Made by a program: the position numbers and the translations under genes. Shown here in pieces: positions 22,451 through 62,388 of a DNA stretch of 64,000 nucleotides. A model generated the notes under the pieces. That model searched no databases. It was given only the letters and a program-made list of their open reading frames with translations, and had not been told where the DNA came from. The first letter of the stretch is position 1, and the number at the start of each line of letters is the position of its first letter. The DNA comes from Datnioides undecimradiatus (taxonomy: Eukaryota > Chordata > Actinopteri > Lobotiformes > Datnioididae): the NCBI GenBank assembly GCA_008933995.1, contig WARS01000048.1:5862938-5926937 (forward strand). The letters are read 5' to 3'.

Positions 22451-24665
22451 TACTTCCAACAATGTTCAACTATTACTTAAAGACGAGTAATTCACCGCTG
22501 TGGCAATTTGTTGGCTCAAATAAGGAGCGAATGATAAAGGTATTTTATGTTATCTTGACATTGGTATAACATTGTGGAACCAGCACAAGTGATCTGCCAG
22601 GGCAATAAGCTGATGAATTATATTAATAAATATAGTTTAAGCTGCACTTGAAAATGAATCCTGCGGAATTGCATAATGACACTTTGATCTCTATAAAACT
22701 GACACTTGAAAATCGCATTAATGACCCACTGCAAGAAAGAGTGTATGCACACGCTGGATTTCTTCTTCTTTCCACTGGGGATGAATCATTTAGCATTTCA
22801 GAGCATATTTTTGGCATTAGCTGACACTTTTGTAGATGGGTTTAACAGATGAATAGGCCTCACCATAATGATGTCACCAAAAATTACAGAGTGCCAACCG
22901 CAGGGAGCGCAAAAGGCAGAGTCAGTCCGACAAAATCACTATGATGAGAGAGGGAAGTGTGAGGAAAACACATAAAACGAGCTGGAGGAATGTTTGGCCA
23001 GCAAGTAGAGCAGAGAGGAGAGACACTCCTAAGTTGAGGTTTTTAGCCTCTGCTGGAATGGAAACCACCTCTGGAGTTTGAAGGTTATTCCACCGCCGGG
23101 AGAGGACACTCAATCTTCATTTGAGTTGACCGTGCTGCTGCATGCAATCACACTGAGTTGTGTTTTTTTTTAAAAGCACTCTAATTCTGCAGTTTTTCTC
23201 ATCCTGTTTTATAAATCAGTCAGCGTTTCTTCTAACCACAGAGAGTTCCTTCACAAACCATCTCATGCTGATTATTTTTGACTAAAACACTCATGCGACT
23301 GCTCACTGTGAAACATCAGGAGGGTGTAAAGAGACTGCATACAGACACCATAATGTATATATGTGTATATTTACTGTAAAATAAAATATTTTACAGATGA
23401 TATTTGTGAAAAAGAAAAGTCTTAGAGAGACTCTGAAAAGTCCAAATTCAAAATATGTTAAAATGAAAGGATTCAGCAACCAAACATACCTTCCTGCTTA
23501 CAGTTGGACATTTATCTTTAGCCCAATATATCAACATGATATCCACAAGATTGTTAAAATTCAGCTTTCAGTGTTTAGTCCCTAACACTATATTTTGAAA
23601 AAAAAAAAAGATTTATTGCTTAATATATTAAAAATCCAACTAATATAACTCTTCAAATTGTGCCAAATTCTCAGAAAAGGTTCAAAATTCACCAATAATG
23701 TGAACTTAAATGTTGTCTTATTGTAAATATGTTACATGATTTAGGCTTAAGATACTGGATTTTCACAAAGCAGTCTGTTCCCAGCCTTGTCTCATCGTCT
23801 GAGCTTAATAAAACGCTTGTTTACATCTTTGTCTGCTGCCTCTATTTATATGTGGTGTTGCTATTTCTGCTGTTACGTATTTACATGGAAAGAAAAGGCT
23901 TTTTTTCATGTCAGATCAGAGCTCTTTTGTGTCTGTCAAAACAGGAAGCAACCACATTTAGTCAGGCAGGTTTTTTCCTGTTAAAACCACTGTGAGAAGA
24001 TCAGATCTGCAACAGAAAACCCCTACAAATCCAGTCTTTATTCTTAAGTTTGATCATCTTAATACAGACAGTTATCTTGGTTAGTGTGAAACATGAAACA
24101 TCGGCAGCTTTCATCTCTGAGCCTCTTCAGAGCTGAAGTTAGTGAGCAGGTTTCAGGGGCTCTGAAGTCCAAAGGACAGGAAACTCTTCAGAGACACATG
24201 GACAAGTATCTGCCCCACTGAAGTGTCTTTAAGCAAGAATCTGAGTGGGTTTCACCCTGTGGGCGATCGATAATTAAAATAAAATCTGTATTGACTGCTT
24301 CCATCCAGCAGAGAGAGCTGCAGCTCAGAGAACAACATGAAGGACAGTGCAGTGGGAGGACTTCAGGTCCACATGGATGCTGGTGTGCACTATTAGTTTG
24401 GCGGATCAGAGGTGTGTCTTTATTTAGCTTCGTATTTGTGTCAGAGAGCCCCAGAGAATGAAAGAAAGGGCTTCTTGTAAAGAGAAATTCTCTTTTTTGT
24501 TACACTTTTGACTTTTATGTTACAGGACACCATCTCTACACAGAACACGTAACCAAACTAGGCCGGACCAGGGGAAAATCATTCAGACCAGCAACCTAAC
24601 CTATATTGTTCATGATGCCAGAGAGAGAGGTCAGAGTGTGTTGGTGGAGGTGCTCCTCTGGTCTG

Positions 24666-24666
<1 letters not shown>

Positions 24667-24707
<41 letters not shown>

Positions 24708-24912
24708 CCTAAGAATGTTTGTCTCTGTGCATTTGCGCCCTGTGTGTGTATTTCATATGTGCCTGTGTGTATGTGCGTGCTAATTTTGGATATGGCTGCA
24801 GGGAAAGAAAGTCTCTGGTGTGTGACAGAGCATCTGATCATTAGTCATTCTGCTCCACATACTGTAGAGAGAAGGAAGAAGAGGAGGAGGAGGAGGAGGA
24901 GGAGGAGGAGGG
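24667..24912. repeat. GT/GA and GGA microsatellites
   Basis: (GT)n joins (GA)n at 24667-24708. (GGA)n follows at 24878-24912. Intergenic. Confidence 0.93.
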
Positions 24913-27888
24913 AAAGATCGAGGACTGTGGAGAGGGAGCAGAAGGGTGAAAGTGGCCTGTACTCCACTCTGACTGTGTCTAAGGGTTAATATATGCTTTT
25001 CAAACAGATTACATCTTTAACAAATACTTGTAAACCGCTTTGGATAATAAATGTATCTATTGTCTCAACATGTATAACCATCTGTTTTCCTAGTGTCCAT
25101 GTCAGCACCATAAATCAGTGTCACTTTGTGCCATAAAGCACTGTATGATGCATTGCAGTACATGCCTTCTCCACTATTGTTTTTTGTGCATAAATAAGAG
25201 CCATTTATTGATGTGAAAGTGCTCCATGTGGCATTTTCACATCACTGAAAATTGTTTCTCTTCTTCTTTACTTGATGCCCGTGACATGGATCAAACCCTG
25301 TTCAAGGAAGGAAGTTGTTGAGAGCACAATGAAGAGACACAATTGTGAAATCGTATTCGAAAATGAGTTACGAAAGTGTTGGAGGAGCCAGTGACTGTCT
25401 CACTGATTACAATAAGATGTCGCCTGAACGAATAAGAAGTCACGTTTTTATAGGCTGCGCTGGGACAAAGAGATACAGATGGGAATAAGAATTTGGTAAA
25501 CTTAGAAGTTTTACCAATTCAGTAATCTGGAGGAATTTTAATGAGATAAATCTGATTTTTTTTTTTTAAACTTCTAAGTAGAAATCAAAATCAACAAGGA
25601 CCCAGTGCCGTTGCTGGAGGGAGTGTGGATCTGCACTGATCAGCCCTGCCCTAATATTTTACACAAAAGTGGGACATTTTATATCGAGCGCGCTGAGGTT
25701 TTGTTTCTCTTGCTGTATTTTAAAGGAAAATGATTATGGCTGCGGGTAAAACCAAATTGTTAGAGTCTTAACTCCCAGTGACAATGTATTGGATCCCACG
25801 GGCACAGCTACTTGTAAAGTGCTAAAGACTCCAAGAAAATGACATTTCTAGGTCTTTTTTTTGTTTTTCAAAAGTCATAGTGCTATGTAAATACTAAAAA
25901 AGGTATCACACCTGCCCAATCGACAGATGATTGAAGTAATATATATTATTCTAAAAATAATAACATTAGTAGAAGAAATGACCATCTATGTTGAAATGAA
26001 TTAAAAAAATGCCCAGACTGCTCAGAGAGTGTTCACAGTATTTGTCTTGTGAATTTGCATCTGTTGTCTTCAGTCAACTGCAGCATCTTTGTCTTAATGT
26101 CTTCCTATGAAACTTTGTTATATACTTGTCGCAAGTCTACTTCTGCAATCTTTCTCTCTATATATATAAAACAAGTATTGCATTGTCAAGCTGTCCTGCA
26201 GGAATTTCCCTTCTGTTGCTCTGGAACTCTGGAGAATGTATGTTGTTGTTGGTTGTGAAGCCCCCTGAGACAAAACTGTCTTTGTAGGCTGTATTGGGAA
26301 AAAAAAACACCCCACATGAAATGAAGCAATGGTAAATGAGTAAAATGAGGAGGAGAGAGAAGAACAAAGACATGGTATATTTACAGATAAGGTGGCAGAG
26401 CAGAAATGGAGCAGGTGGAAAGAGAAGGCCGATGTAAGAACCAAGGTGAGAGACGTAGAGGAAGACATGAAGGAGAGGAAAAATGGCTAAAAGCTGAAGG
26501 TGTGCAGAGGTGATGAGAGGGAAGCGGGAGTGATGATGGATGGGACCGGAGAGAAGAGAGAAAACCAGAGAAGAGGGGATCGGACAGAAGAACTGACAGA
26601 GACATCCCGATAAGTGACACAATGCACAGATACGTCTCATAAGTGGGATGGATAGAGGACGATAAAACCAGCCTGTCCCTCTATAGCAAGATATAAAAAT
26701 GATACATGACAGCAAACTTCCAGCCTGGTGAGCGTCAGCCCCGTCCTACAGGTGGCAGCCTCGAGCCGGAGGAGACCTCGCTGCTGTGTGTTTCACATCC
26801 CAGCTGTGGCAGAGCAGGTGGATGGAGGATTACGCTGTAAGCGAGCTATTTACTGTGCGCATGTAATTCCACATTTCAATATATAATAAGAATAAAAGAC
26901 AACAAACAGTTTCTACATCACAACACTTTGCAGAATAGACTATAGTGCCCCCCAAAGGCAGAGGAGAGTAACAAGGCTACGTCATAGTGTGACCACTATG
27001 TCCTACATTTATGTATACCTGTGTATTTACGTCTAGTGTATTATGGTACAACTGGGTATTGTGCTTTCTATAATAAATCTAATAAATAAAATTAAATTCT
27101 AATGAAAAGAGGACGCAGTGGCATTGTTTTTGGATGTGAGTGTTGTCTGCAGAGCTTCCTGTCAGGCTGCTCATGGGCAGCACGGTTACAGTACGCAGCC
27201 TGAAAGGCAAACCAAGGGGGGAAACGTCCATTAGGCTGCAACTTATTTCTGTGAACACATGGCAACAAATGGAGGCAAACCAAGAGAGAGTACCGACATT
27301 CTTATCAACCTTTAGCAGGATAATGGGAGCCGGACAGTCAGTACACAGTGTTTAGAGAGGTTTCAGAGACTAAATCATGTTCCCCTCTTCCTCAGTGTAA
27401 ATGATGAGGAGCTGCTAGTGTTGAGCTGTATTCAGCTGTCAGGTATTCAGTGGGCATCACCTCGTCTTCACAGCTAAAGTGGGATTTCATTCGCACTGTC
27501 ACTCCTGTCTAAATACCCACAATGGCAGCTGTGTGTGTGTGTGTGTGCGTGTGTGAGAGAGAGAGAGAGACAGGGAGAAAGAGAGAGACAAGTAAACATG
27601 CCTGAAATTCAAAGACTGTGATGTTTCATTCATTATGTTGTCAGCATGAATAATAGATAGCTAATTGATATGCAGTACATCACACACAAACACACGCACG
27701 CACACGCGCGCACACATACACACACACACACACCGTTCCATGTTGGATCGCACTCTGAACTAATATTTGTAAGGCTCAGTTGTCATTTTGCATTCAAATT
27801 CATCACAAGAGGCACAAAGAACAAGAGACACAGTGAGGGGTGAGAGAGAGAGAGAAGAGAGATCAAAAGCCAGAGAAAACAAGGAAAA

Positions 27889-27896
27889 CACACACA

Positions 27897-27944
<48 letters not shown>
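27889..27944. repeat. (CA)n microsatellite
   Basis: About 27 CA units with one CGCG interruption. A second CA/CG-rich run lies at 27679-27733. Intergenic. Confidence 0.95.
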
Positions 27945-27947
<3 letters not shown>

Positions 27948-28557
27948 CCTACATATTTATCATACAAGCCTGCAGTGGGTGGAAGATAAAAACAAATGAC
28001 TCCTGTCTCTGTAATTGAGCAGTGTTTTTCAGACTGTAATGTCAGGGCTTTATTAGCTCCTTCAACAAATATTGAACTAATCTTGCAAAAGTACAAAATT
28101 ACTGAGTTACTCTGTAATTTGTAATCTGGGAACATGTTAGATTTTAGTGGCTCTAAACCTGGGTTCAGACCCTGCAGAGGATCAAAGGATGGATTTGAGG
28201 GGGGTCATAGGATGATTGCAGAGGAGAATATATGTTATACTGGAATTTTGGTAAAAGGAAATAATGTTTTTCAGTTTCCTGAAATCTTTTATATTACTGC
28301 ACACCTCAAAGAAGGATTCAGTGGATTCAGCTGAATAAAATTAACCCAAAACAAATCACTTGTCGGTTAAAGTGCGCTCATTGCAGGGCACTGTATTGTT
28401 CTGAGAGCTCATCACCACGAAGAGCTGGGATCCACGCTTGTGTTTGGCGTGGTTTTAGTTTGCATGTCACGTAAAACAACAACTTGTTTTCATGTTTCTG
28501 TATCTGGATGAACAAATGAGACACAAGGTGTAAATGAGACGTAGAGCTGTTGTTGCT

Positions 28558-28660
28558 CTAACAGAGCCACACAAGCTGTTTTCCCCTTCCTTTGAGCCGT
28601 AATGCTAAGCTAAGACAATAATAAGCTAACCTGCAGTATTTGGGCACCTGGGGGCAGTGG
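28558..28660. mobile_element. Short fragment of the palindromic MITE-like element
   Basis: Contains AGAGCCACACAAGCTGTTTT and then AATGCTAAGCTAAG, matching the GCTAAGC-rich arm of the family. Heavily decayed. Confidence 0.4.
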
Positions 28661-30165
28661 AAACAACACGGCACTGACACGTCACCGTCCCCCGAGCTAA
28701 TGTGGTAAAAACAGTTGCCTTTACAATTTGAACAATGCTGGAACATTGAGTGAACCAAAGCATTGTCACCGCAGGCTGTTAAACCAAACAGTGGGCTGAC
28801 TGCAGAGTTGGATCATACGTGTCATTGGATTCATCACTTCTAGCAACACCTCACATTATATTTAGTCATTTGATCCAGGGATATTACACAAATACCAGTT
28901 ACAGGTGTGTTAGTGCAAAGAGATGAAAGTGGTATTGATCTTGACAGGTAATTTTCCACGAGAAAAAAACATTTTCTCCGCTTCCTGTTTGTGTTAAAGC
29001 GGGGGGGACATGAAGATTTCAGGCTTCAGGTGTGCAAACAGTCCTGCACCAGGCATCCAGTTTGTGTCCTGCATAAGACCGCAGGAAAACAGGCGTGGAA
29101 CTGCTTAAGTAATCTGAGGGTGATGGATGTGAGAAGGAATGATGGACACATAGAAAAGTTGGAAGGAGGAGAGAGTGGAGTTCGTATAGAAATGAAGACA
29201 AAAAAGTCTTTTTTTTTCGTCTTTTTGACAAAACAGAGTTGAAGGACAAACGCAGTGCTGTGAAAGTCTGAGAGCAGACTCCAGTCTGAATAACAACCCT
29301 TTCAAACTGTTTGTGCTCAGTGTGCGTTTGAACGCCCCCTCACTTAGATACCTGTCTCCTGGGAAACCAGTGTGTGCGACCCACTCACGTATACACACAC
29401 AACCCCACACACACACACACACACGGCTGCCTGAAAGAGCTGAGGAGTAAAGAAAGAAAGAGAGAGGTGGAAGGATTCAACAGTAATGAGTTCATACACA
29501 CACACACACACACACACTAGCATCCCAGCCCCCTCTGGTCCCTGTGTTAGAACTGCAATGAAGCCTTAGCCAATAGACTGCTTCTGTTCATGTGATGCCA
29601 GCCAATCAGAACACTGGATTCTGACACTCCCACAGGAGGGTGTGTAAGGCGCTGCTGAAGTAGGATGGAGAGATAGAGAGAGGGAGAAAAGACAGTGTGT
29701 GTGTGCCAGTGTATATTAAGATGTGTGGATACCTTTCTGTGCTAGTGTACTGTATCTGTGTGTGCGTGTGCGTGTGTGTGTGTGTGTCAGAGGAAGCTCC
29801 CAGCAGGGTCTGATGTTATGCTGATGTTGGTCCTTTGGGGGAAACAGCGAGGCGGCCTGAACCCCTGACTGCTGCTCTCACTGTGAAACAGGAACACACA
29901 CTCAGTTCATGTCAGCAAAGATTTAATTACACGTGGACACACTGGAATTCAAAAGCCGCACGCGCGGACACAGACACACACCTTTGCCAGCTCTCTGAGG
30001 GCAGCGTCACGAACGGTCAGCGGTGGAAAATGTGTCTCCCGTGGTCAGCTGTGCAGCTCAGCAGAGGAAGCTGAACTTTCCTCCATTTTACCACGACCAG
30101 CAGCTTCATTACTGGGCTGCCAAAATGGAGGCCTGATGGAGTCCACTGTTGATTAAAGGGGCAGT

Positions 30166-30200
<35 letters not shown>

Positions 30201-30368
30201 GCACGGGCACAAAAAAGCAGAGGGGGAAAAGCTAAAACAGGAGAGTCAGCTGCTTCTTCTGGTGGCAGCAAAACTGAAGATGAGGAGGAGGTGGAATATC
30301 TTTCAGTTTTGGGAACTGATGCTCTTAATTGCATTTTGGATGGTTGGATGTGAAGACTGACGCCTGCA

Positions 30369-30720
30369 CAGTAAACACGAAGCTGGACTTAGCAGGTTGT
30401 TAGCCTAGCTTAGCACAAAGACGGGAAACGAAAAGGTAACAGTTAGCATGGCTGGCCATGGGCAGCACAACCCAACAACCGGCGCATCCAAATGACACAA
30501 ATGAAGACATCAGAACTTATCACTGACCTTCAACAAGAGACATGTTGTGTTAGTATTATAGGAGCTGGTATGGGGGGGTGTTACCTGTGGACAGAGCTGT
30601 TCCCCTTTGTTTCATGTCTTTGTGCTAAGCTAAGCTAAACACCTGCTAGCTGTAATTAAGAGATAGAAGAGCTGCATCTCATTTGACTCTCAGCAAGGAA
30701 GCAAAAAGTGTTCAGACTCA
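30369..30720. mobile_element. Palindromic MITE-like element with both arms
   Basis: The left arm reads TTAGCCTAGCTTAGCACAAA and then GACGGGAAAC. The right arm reads GTTTCATGTCTTTG and then TGCTAAGCTAAGCTAA, an imperfect inverted copy about 150 nt away. It ends with CTCATTTGACTCTCAGCAAG, as in other copies. It has no coding capacity. Confidence 0.6.
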
Positions 30721-30952
30721 TAAAATGCTCCTTTAAAATGCCTTATATGACTACGAACACCGAATTAAAACCGTTTTCCTCATCTTTTCCTACAAATGTG
30801 TGACTGTAGTGAACAACAAGCAGTCAGAGGGATGAGATGAAGGGGAAACGTGTCAGATTGTAGCAGTTTACAAAGAACACCCGAAGATACACGAGGACAA
30901 GTTTAAAGAAGCGAGAGAGACTCACGGGACACCAGGAGTACAGTTCCATCTG

Positions 30953-30958
30953 TTTATT
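30953..30958 (-). terminator. tnrc18: Candidate TNRC18 poly(A) signal
   Basis: AATAAA on the - strand, in the context AATCAATAAACAG. It would put the mRNA end near 30930-30940, about 3.7 kb beyond the stop codon. A second candidate AATAAA at 34301-34306 would give a much shorter 3' UTR. The choice cannot be made from sequence alone. Confidence 0.4.
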
Positions 30959-31378
30959 GATTAGCTATAAAATATTGAGTTACTAAAACAATTTAAAAGA
31001 AACACTGATAAACGTGGTTGCTGTCTGTAAAAAAAAAAAAAAAGAAAAAAAAGAAAAAAACAGTTCCTTACACGTACAGTATAGGGTGACAGAATATATC
31101 TAGTTTCAGGTTTCTCTCTAAAATGTATTTTGTTGTTGCATTTTTACAAGATTAGACATGTGTACAAAGTATATTCTGATAGCTTTTTCTCCCCTCGACA
31201 GTGAAGGATCATTTACAAAACTTAGATGATTTTTCTATTCATTTTTCAAAATAATCTTTTTTTTTTTTTTAAGTCTGTAACAGGACGATAACGATACTGA
31301 AGGAACAGCAGACGAAGAACCAGCCTCCAGTCCACCTCTCTCTCTCTCTTTCCCATTCTCTCTTTTGCTCTCTCTCCC

Positions 31379-31420
<42 letters not shown>

Positions 31421-33015
31421 AGCAGCTAGCTCCCAGTGCCAGTCAGCAGTATTGCTTGAGAGGCGTGGACGATTGTTCAGAGAGGGGAAGCAAGGGAAGA
31501 AAAACAAAAAAGATGGAAACATGCAAAAAAAAAAAAAAATAATTAAAATACAGAGTTGGAAAAAAAAAAAATTAATCACAGCAAAAACAGAAAATTGAAC
31601 GACAAGCCAAAAAAACATAAACAGTGATAAAAATGAACATATACAAAGTCAGGCTCTTAAAACATATGACACCAAATGAAAATGAAGGCGAAGTGGGCAA
31701 TAAGTGTGTGTGTGTGTGTGTGTGTGTTGGACCCTGTTTGAAGGCCTAAGGCTGGGCTTTGGATGGAGATAGGAGGGTGGGGGGGTGGGGGGCACAAATA
31801 GAGATTGGAAGGCAATAACACACACCTTAAAGGGTTACAAAGGTGTGTAAGTGTGCGCGCGTGTGTGTGTGTAATACCAGGGGATAAGAGTGTGATGTCT
31901 TATCAGTCTCCCTCCCTCACACACACACACACACACACAAACACACACAGAAAAAAAGTGCTTCAGCAGCTCCAGGGGTAAACAAACATTCATAACGGGC
32001 ACTTTAACTTGTTCACTCCGCAAACACCGGCGCGACCTGTGTACCCATCACACTCCCACGGCGGAGAAACCAGCCCGGAGATGCGTTTTGGCCGACTGTC
32101 ACTCAAAACTTTTGAACTTTTTTTTTTTTTGTTGTCTGCAGAAATGCGGGTTGCAGGCAGGGATCTCGGAGCAGCAGGTGGGGCTTTGAGCAGATATGAT
32201 TTCCTGGCGTCAATCGATCGAGTAATCTCCGTACCTGGTTCGACCACTTTCGATGCAAACAGACTAGCAGCACAACTCGGACCGGGCGCCTCTCGTCGTC
32301 TGGATTTCACACGTGCTGAAATGCTGCCACGCTGGCATTTAGTCATGTGTCGTGAAAAGTGTCACATTAAACAACGTTAACGTCTTGGGACGTGTCGCAG
32401 CCGTCTCAGAGCGAGTAAAAAGAACAATTCCTATCAATAAAAAAACACATGAATCCAGACATAAAAGATCTCAAAAGAGTAGAAAATATTAAAACCTATT
32501 GAATATCAACAAGACAATCTTCAGTCTCTGCAGCAAGGCAGAGAGGGCAACCTGGTAAGAAACATACGAGCAAATCAACATGATAATCACAGATATAAAC
32601 TATATATACAGCATGCTCTGTACTGTATATAGATACTGATACAAACTCTATACACAATAGTGTAGCTAAGTGAGTTAAGAGCTCAGGAACGGAGGGTTGT
32701 TTAAACTATAAATCACAAAGTAGTTTCCCCAACGTCAGCAGACTGCGGAGAAATACCAATCTGATTACTCCTCGAGGGGGGGGCGGGGGCGGGACCTAAG
32801 CGAGATTTTGGCGAATCACTATCGTAAGGCCTGGGAGAGTAAGGCCGCCCAAAACGCTCACAACCCTGAGCACGACATTCAACAGTCTCACCCTAAATAA
32901 AACAAACGGTTTAGACTAGGCACGTAGAAAAAAAAATTCATAAGCAGCTAAGAGAGGCCCAAAGAAGAACGTGTACAAAGGGGACGTTTGTTTGTTTGTT
33001 TATCTGTGGCAAAAA

Positions 33016-33032
33016 GGGGGGGGGGGGGGGGG
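33016..33032. repeat. G17 homopolymer (C17 in TNRC18 mRNA sense)
   Basis: Seventeen consecutive G on the + strand, within the probable TNRC18 3' UTR. Confidence 0.95.
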
Positions 33033-34697
33033 TGTCATGCAGAGGAGAAGCAGCAAAAGCAGTGGGAGGGGGTCTGTAAATATTCTAGGAAGACGTATAA
33101 GACTCCCAGTCAGAGTCTCCTCTGCAGTGGAGCTCATTCAAAGTGCACTCATGTCAAAGAGAATCGCTCTGGGGGGCGAAATGTGTTCAATCTCGGGGTG
33201 AACATATGTCCACAAAACGGCAGAAGCAAAACAAAACAAAACGAAACACGTCAAACAGAGCGCAGGACGTTTAGAGGTTGAAAACGCTGCAGCCAAACTA
33301 AGTGAACGGAGCCAAACTGTGGGAGATGATAAAATTGAATTCTGTTCATGATCTAATCAGTGCTGGCAGCTGCAGCCGCATCAGTGCCGTGACCTTGATG
33401 CATCTTTTGCTGACTGCAATGTTTACAACCCTGAAAACACCTTAAAAAAAAACAACAACAATTAAAAAAAAAAAAAAAAAAAAAAAGGAAAAATCCACCC
33501 TGTGGGACTCCTGCGCTGAGAAGACACCAGCTCGTCTTCCTCACGGAGTCACTTTATAATCAAGTGTTGTGGTTCACTTTGCCCGTTTGCCCGTTTTGTG
33601 GTGTCCTACGTTTCCCAGAACACATCTGAATCTCTGCTGAGGCCTCTGTCAGGCAGAGGAACAGCAGAGGGCAAACAGCAGAGTACAAGAAGCATCAGCA
33701 GCAGCTGTGTGTGTGTCATAGTGTTGGTTCAGGGTGGATGTTTCCCTTTAAGATAAAGGAACTCAAAGATGAAAATGGGAAGTGCTTTAATAGTACAAGA
33801 TTCCTTCCTCTCTCTTTAAGCCTGAGTCTCTGAGGGAGTCAGAAGTTTTAGTATCACACGGACAGTTTGCCTGCCCGAGTAAGGATTGTCAGGGGGAATT
33901 GAAGGGGTTAAATTAAAGGAGACTTTTAAGTGTTTTCCTTTTTTGTTAAGTGCTTTCTGTTGGACAGCAGGGGAAGGAGTCTCTACCGCTCTCACTCTGT
34001 GCGTCTCTGTCTCTCTTCTGCGTCCGTCTGTCGCTGCCTGCTGTTCTGTAGATACATTTATATGACTGTAACATGACTGTAACATCACCACGGCAACATC
34101 ATAATCACAACGTCACATCACCGGCTTGCGTGTATGCGTGTGTGTGTATCCGTCCGGCCTCTCTCCTGTATCACCATTCACAGTTCATTAAAGCTTCTCG
34201 ACTGTTTACCTCTTTAGAAAAAAGTACTCTGACATAAATCTATTACATGAAAATAAAACACATATTTTCCTCTATATAACCGTGTGTGTGTGTGTGTGTG
34301 TTTATTACGTTGAGGTGAGTATTTACACGTGTGTGAGTGAAAGTGTGTGTGTGTGTTCATGGAGGGTATATTTACATGTAAAAGGAGGCCGAAGTGCTCG
34401 TGTGTGTTGTGAATCTTTCCCATGAACACGACAAGCAGATCAGTCCGCGCTGATGGAGTCTGTGTGTGCAAACGCTTACAGAGACTTGTTCCTTTTAATA
34501 CTGTCTATAGTGTCTCCCGTCTGTGTAGTAGTAGCTGCTCACGACTGCGTATCGTGAGTTCACCGAGCCGCGGCTGTGAAAGATCCATCGAGAGCGAAGA
34601 TCAGTGATTAGACTTGAACGACCTCGGGCTGGGTTTGACTCCTACCGCGAGGTTCCGGAGTCAGGAAGTCACGTCACGATTCGGTGTCTGCATTTGT

Positions 34698-60689
<25,992 letters not shown>

Positions 60690-62058
60690 CTAGGAGGAAG
60701 AAGGGAGGCAGTCAGTCACCCTCGTAACCATGAGAACCAAACTAATAAACGACAAAGACTATTGATTTATACAGTACATGCTGTCACTTCGCCGTGTGTG
60801 TGTGTGTGTGTGTGTGTGTGGGGGGTGCACAATCGATACATGCTGATGGTTGTATGCCGAAGCAGTCTGTTGTAATCACATTATTACTGAGGCGCCGTGC
60901 GCCGTTTCCACAAGGCAGACCACAGACGGACTGCACGCAGAAGAAAAGCACATTTAATGTAACCGCCAACTAAAAACCACAATCGTCACAGCAGGAGGGG
61001 GCCACGCGGGGGCGGTCAGGATGGGACCGTCTCTTCTGGGAAAGCGGCGATGGTGGTGCACTGAGGCAGCAGCGTCCAGTTGGATCGGATCGGCACATTC
61101 ACTCTCTCGATAGATCGTGAGCTCAGCCGCCGTGCACGGACTTTATCTTTGGAGCTTCCTTTACAAAATCTGGTTACCTTTGACAAACTGGACATCATTC
61201 TCACATGTGATCTGTCTAATTCTTATATTGGCTGTGTTTCTACAACAAAAACAGATTTTAAATAAACCCCCCCAACAAATCATGTTCCTAAAAAGTCTTT
61301 TAAATGCTAGTTAGTCTGTTTTTAAATACCTATTAAAGCGTACTGTGCCTTTATTCTTATATTTTCCCTTCTGTAAAAGCTGTTGTGTGAAATAAAGAGA
61401 AATAAAACCCTGCACCGACGCAGACAGACATTTACCTACTGATTATTATTTTACTGCCTTTTTGGTTGACTTACATGTACTCATTACGTAGTGTGTACAC
61501 AAATCTATGAATCAGCTTGAGAAAACCGACCACCTCTCAGTCAGTTTCACTATAAACTAATAATTCATGGTGTATACACTCACTCCCTGTTCAGAGTTTG
61601 TCAACGTCACACGCGTGACCATCAAAACCAGCTCCGTCACACCAACATCGACGGCCCACACCCTCGTAAAAACATTTCATATCTCGGTATCATGCCGTTA
61701 TCGATTGTTTTTATTGGACTCCATTCCCTGCGTGTGTGCAATCTGACCATTAGTAAACTTTGAACCTTTGAACCGTCCCTGAATCTTCCAATCGCTGCTT
61801 CCCAAGAGCTGAGAGAGGTTTCGTGTTTAGCTGAGGTTTGCCCCCACCCAGCCCATTACTGAACGCACTGCGCAGCCATTACCCTGATAAAACTAACCAT
61901 GTGTGTAGGGGAAAGGGTGCCGCCTGTATATGGGTGAGGGGGGAAGGGGCTGTGTGTGTGTTTCTGTATTAGTCCTGTGGGAATCTGAGAGACCTGCTGT
62001 GCTCGCCGACTTCCCCCTGCATCTAAATCAGTACATTAAAACCGCAGTCCGTCAGCGC

Positions 62059-62115
<57 letters not shown>

Positions 62116-62348
62116 GCATTTTAAATCAATACCAAATGCAGCTTTCCAATTAATCACAAACTGAGGCTTGTACACGCACAGACACACACATTCAGGAGTA
62201 ATGCAGTGTGCCTTTCTTCCCTGCTCTAAAAAAAAAAAAAAAAAAAATACTGTGTAGGTGGATGCTTCCACACCCAGCCCCATCACACACACTTCTTCAA
62301 AACTCTCCATCTTTGCGTGTGAGTGCTGCATGTGTGTGCACTCAGGGG

Positions 62349-62388
<40 letters not shown>

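Larger units (their letters stand above)
20058..30935. other. SLC29A4 3' UTR (end unknown) and intergenic DNA between the convergent genes
   Basis: About 10.9 kb without a supported exon on either strand. The proximal part must be the SLC29A4 3' UTR. The first canonical AATAAA on the + strand is at 22625-22630, with ATTAAA variants earlier (20168 onward). None is convincing alone. The rest holds CA/GT and GA microsatellites, a (GGA)n run at 24878-24912 and fragments of palindromic repeats near 22.3, 28.6 and 30.4 kb. Confidence 0.7.
30935..34697 (-). other. tnrc18: Probable TNRC18 3' UTR
   Basis: Lies directly after the TNRC18 stop with no splice-supported exon. It contains poly-T and poly-A stretches, (CT)n at 31383-31414, a C17 run in the mRNA sense (33016-33032), three UGUANAUA Pumilio-type motifs (32603-32610, 34320-34327 and 34369-34376) and a CpG-rich pocket at about 32010-32400. 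Its extent is inferred from the poly(A) signal. Confidence 0.5.

Noticed and set aside
26158..26715. 185-codon - strand ORF in the intergenic gap
   Set aside because: A purine-rich low-complexity region gives a Ser/Leu/Pro-rich translation. There are no conserved motifs or splice structure.
32235..32260. GGTTCGACC resembling a tRNA B box
   Set aside because: No A box at the right distance and no cloverleaf can be drawn.
61016..61204. 62-codon - strand ORF with protein-like composition
   Set aside because: No homology recognised, and it has no role in the TNRC18 exon chain. Considered chance.
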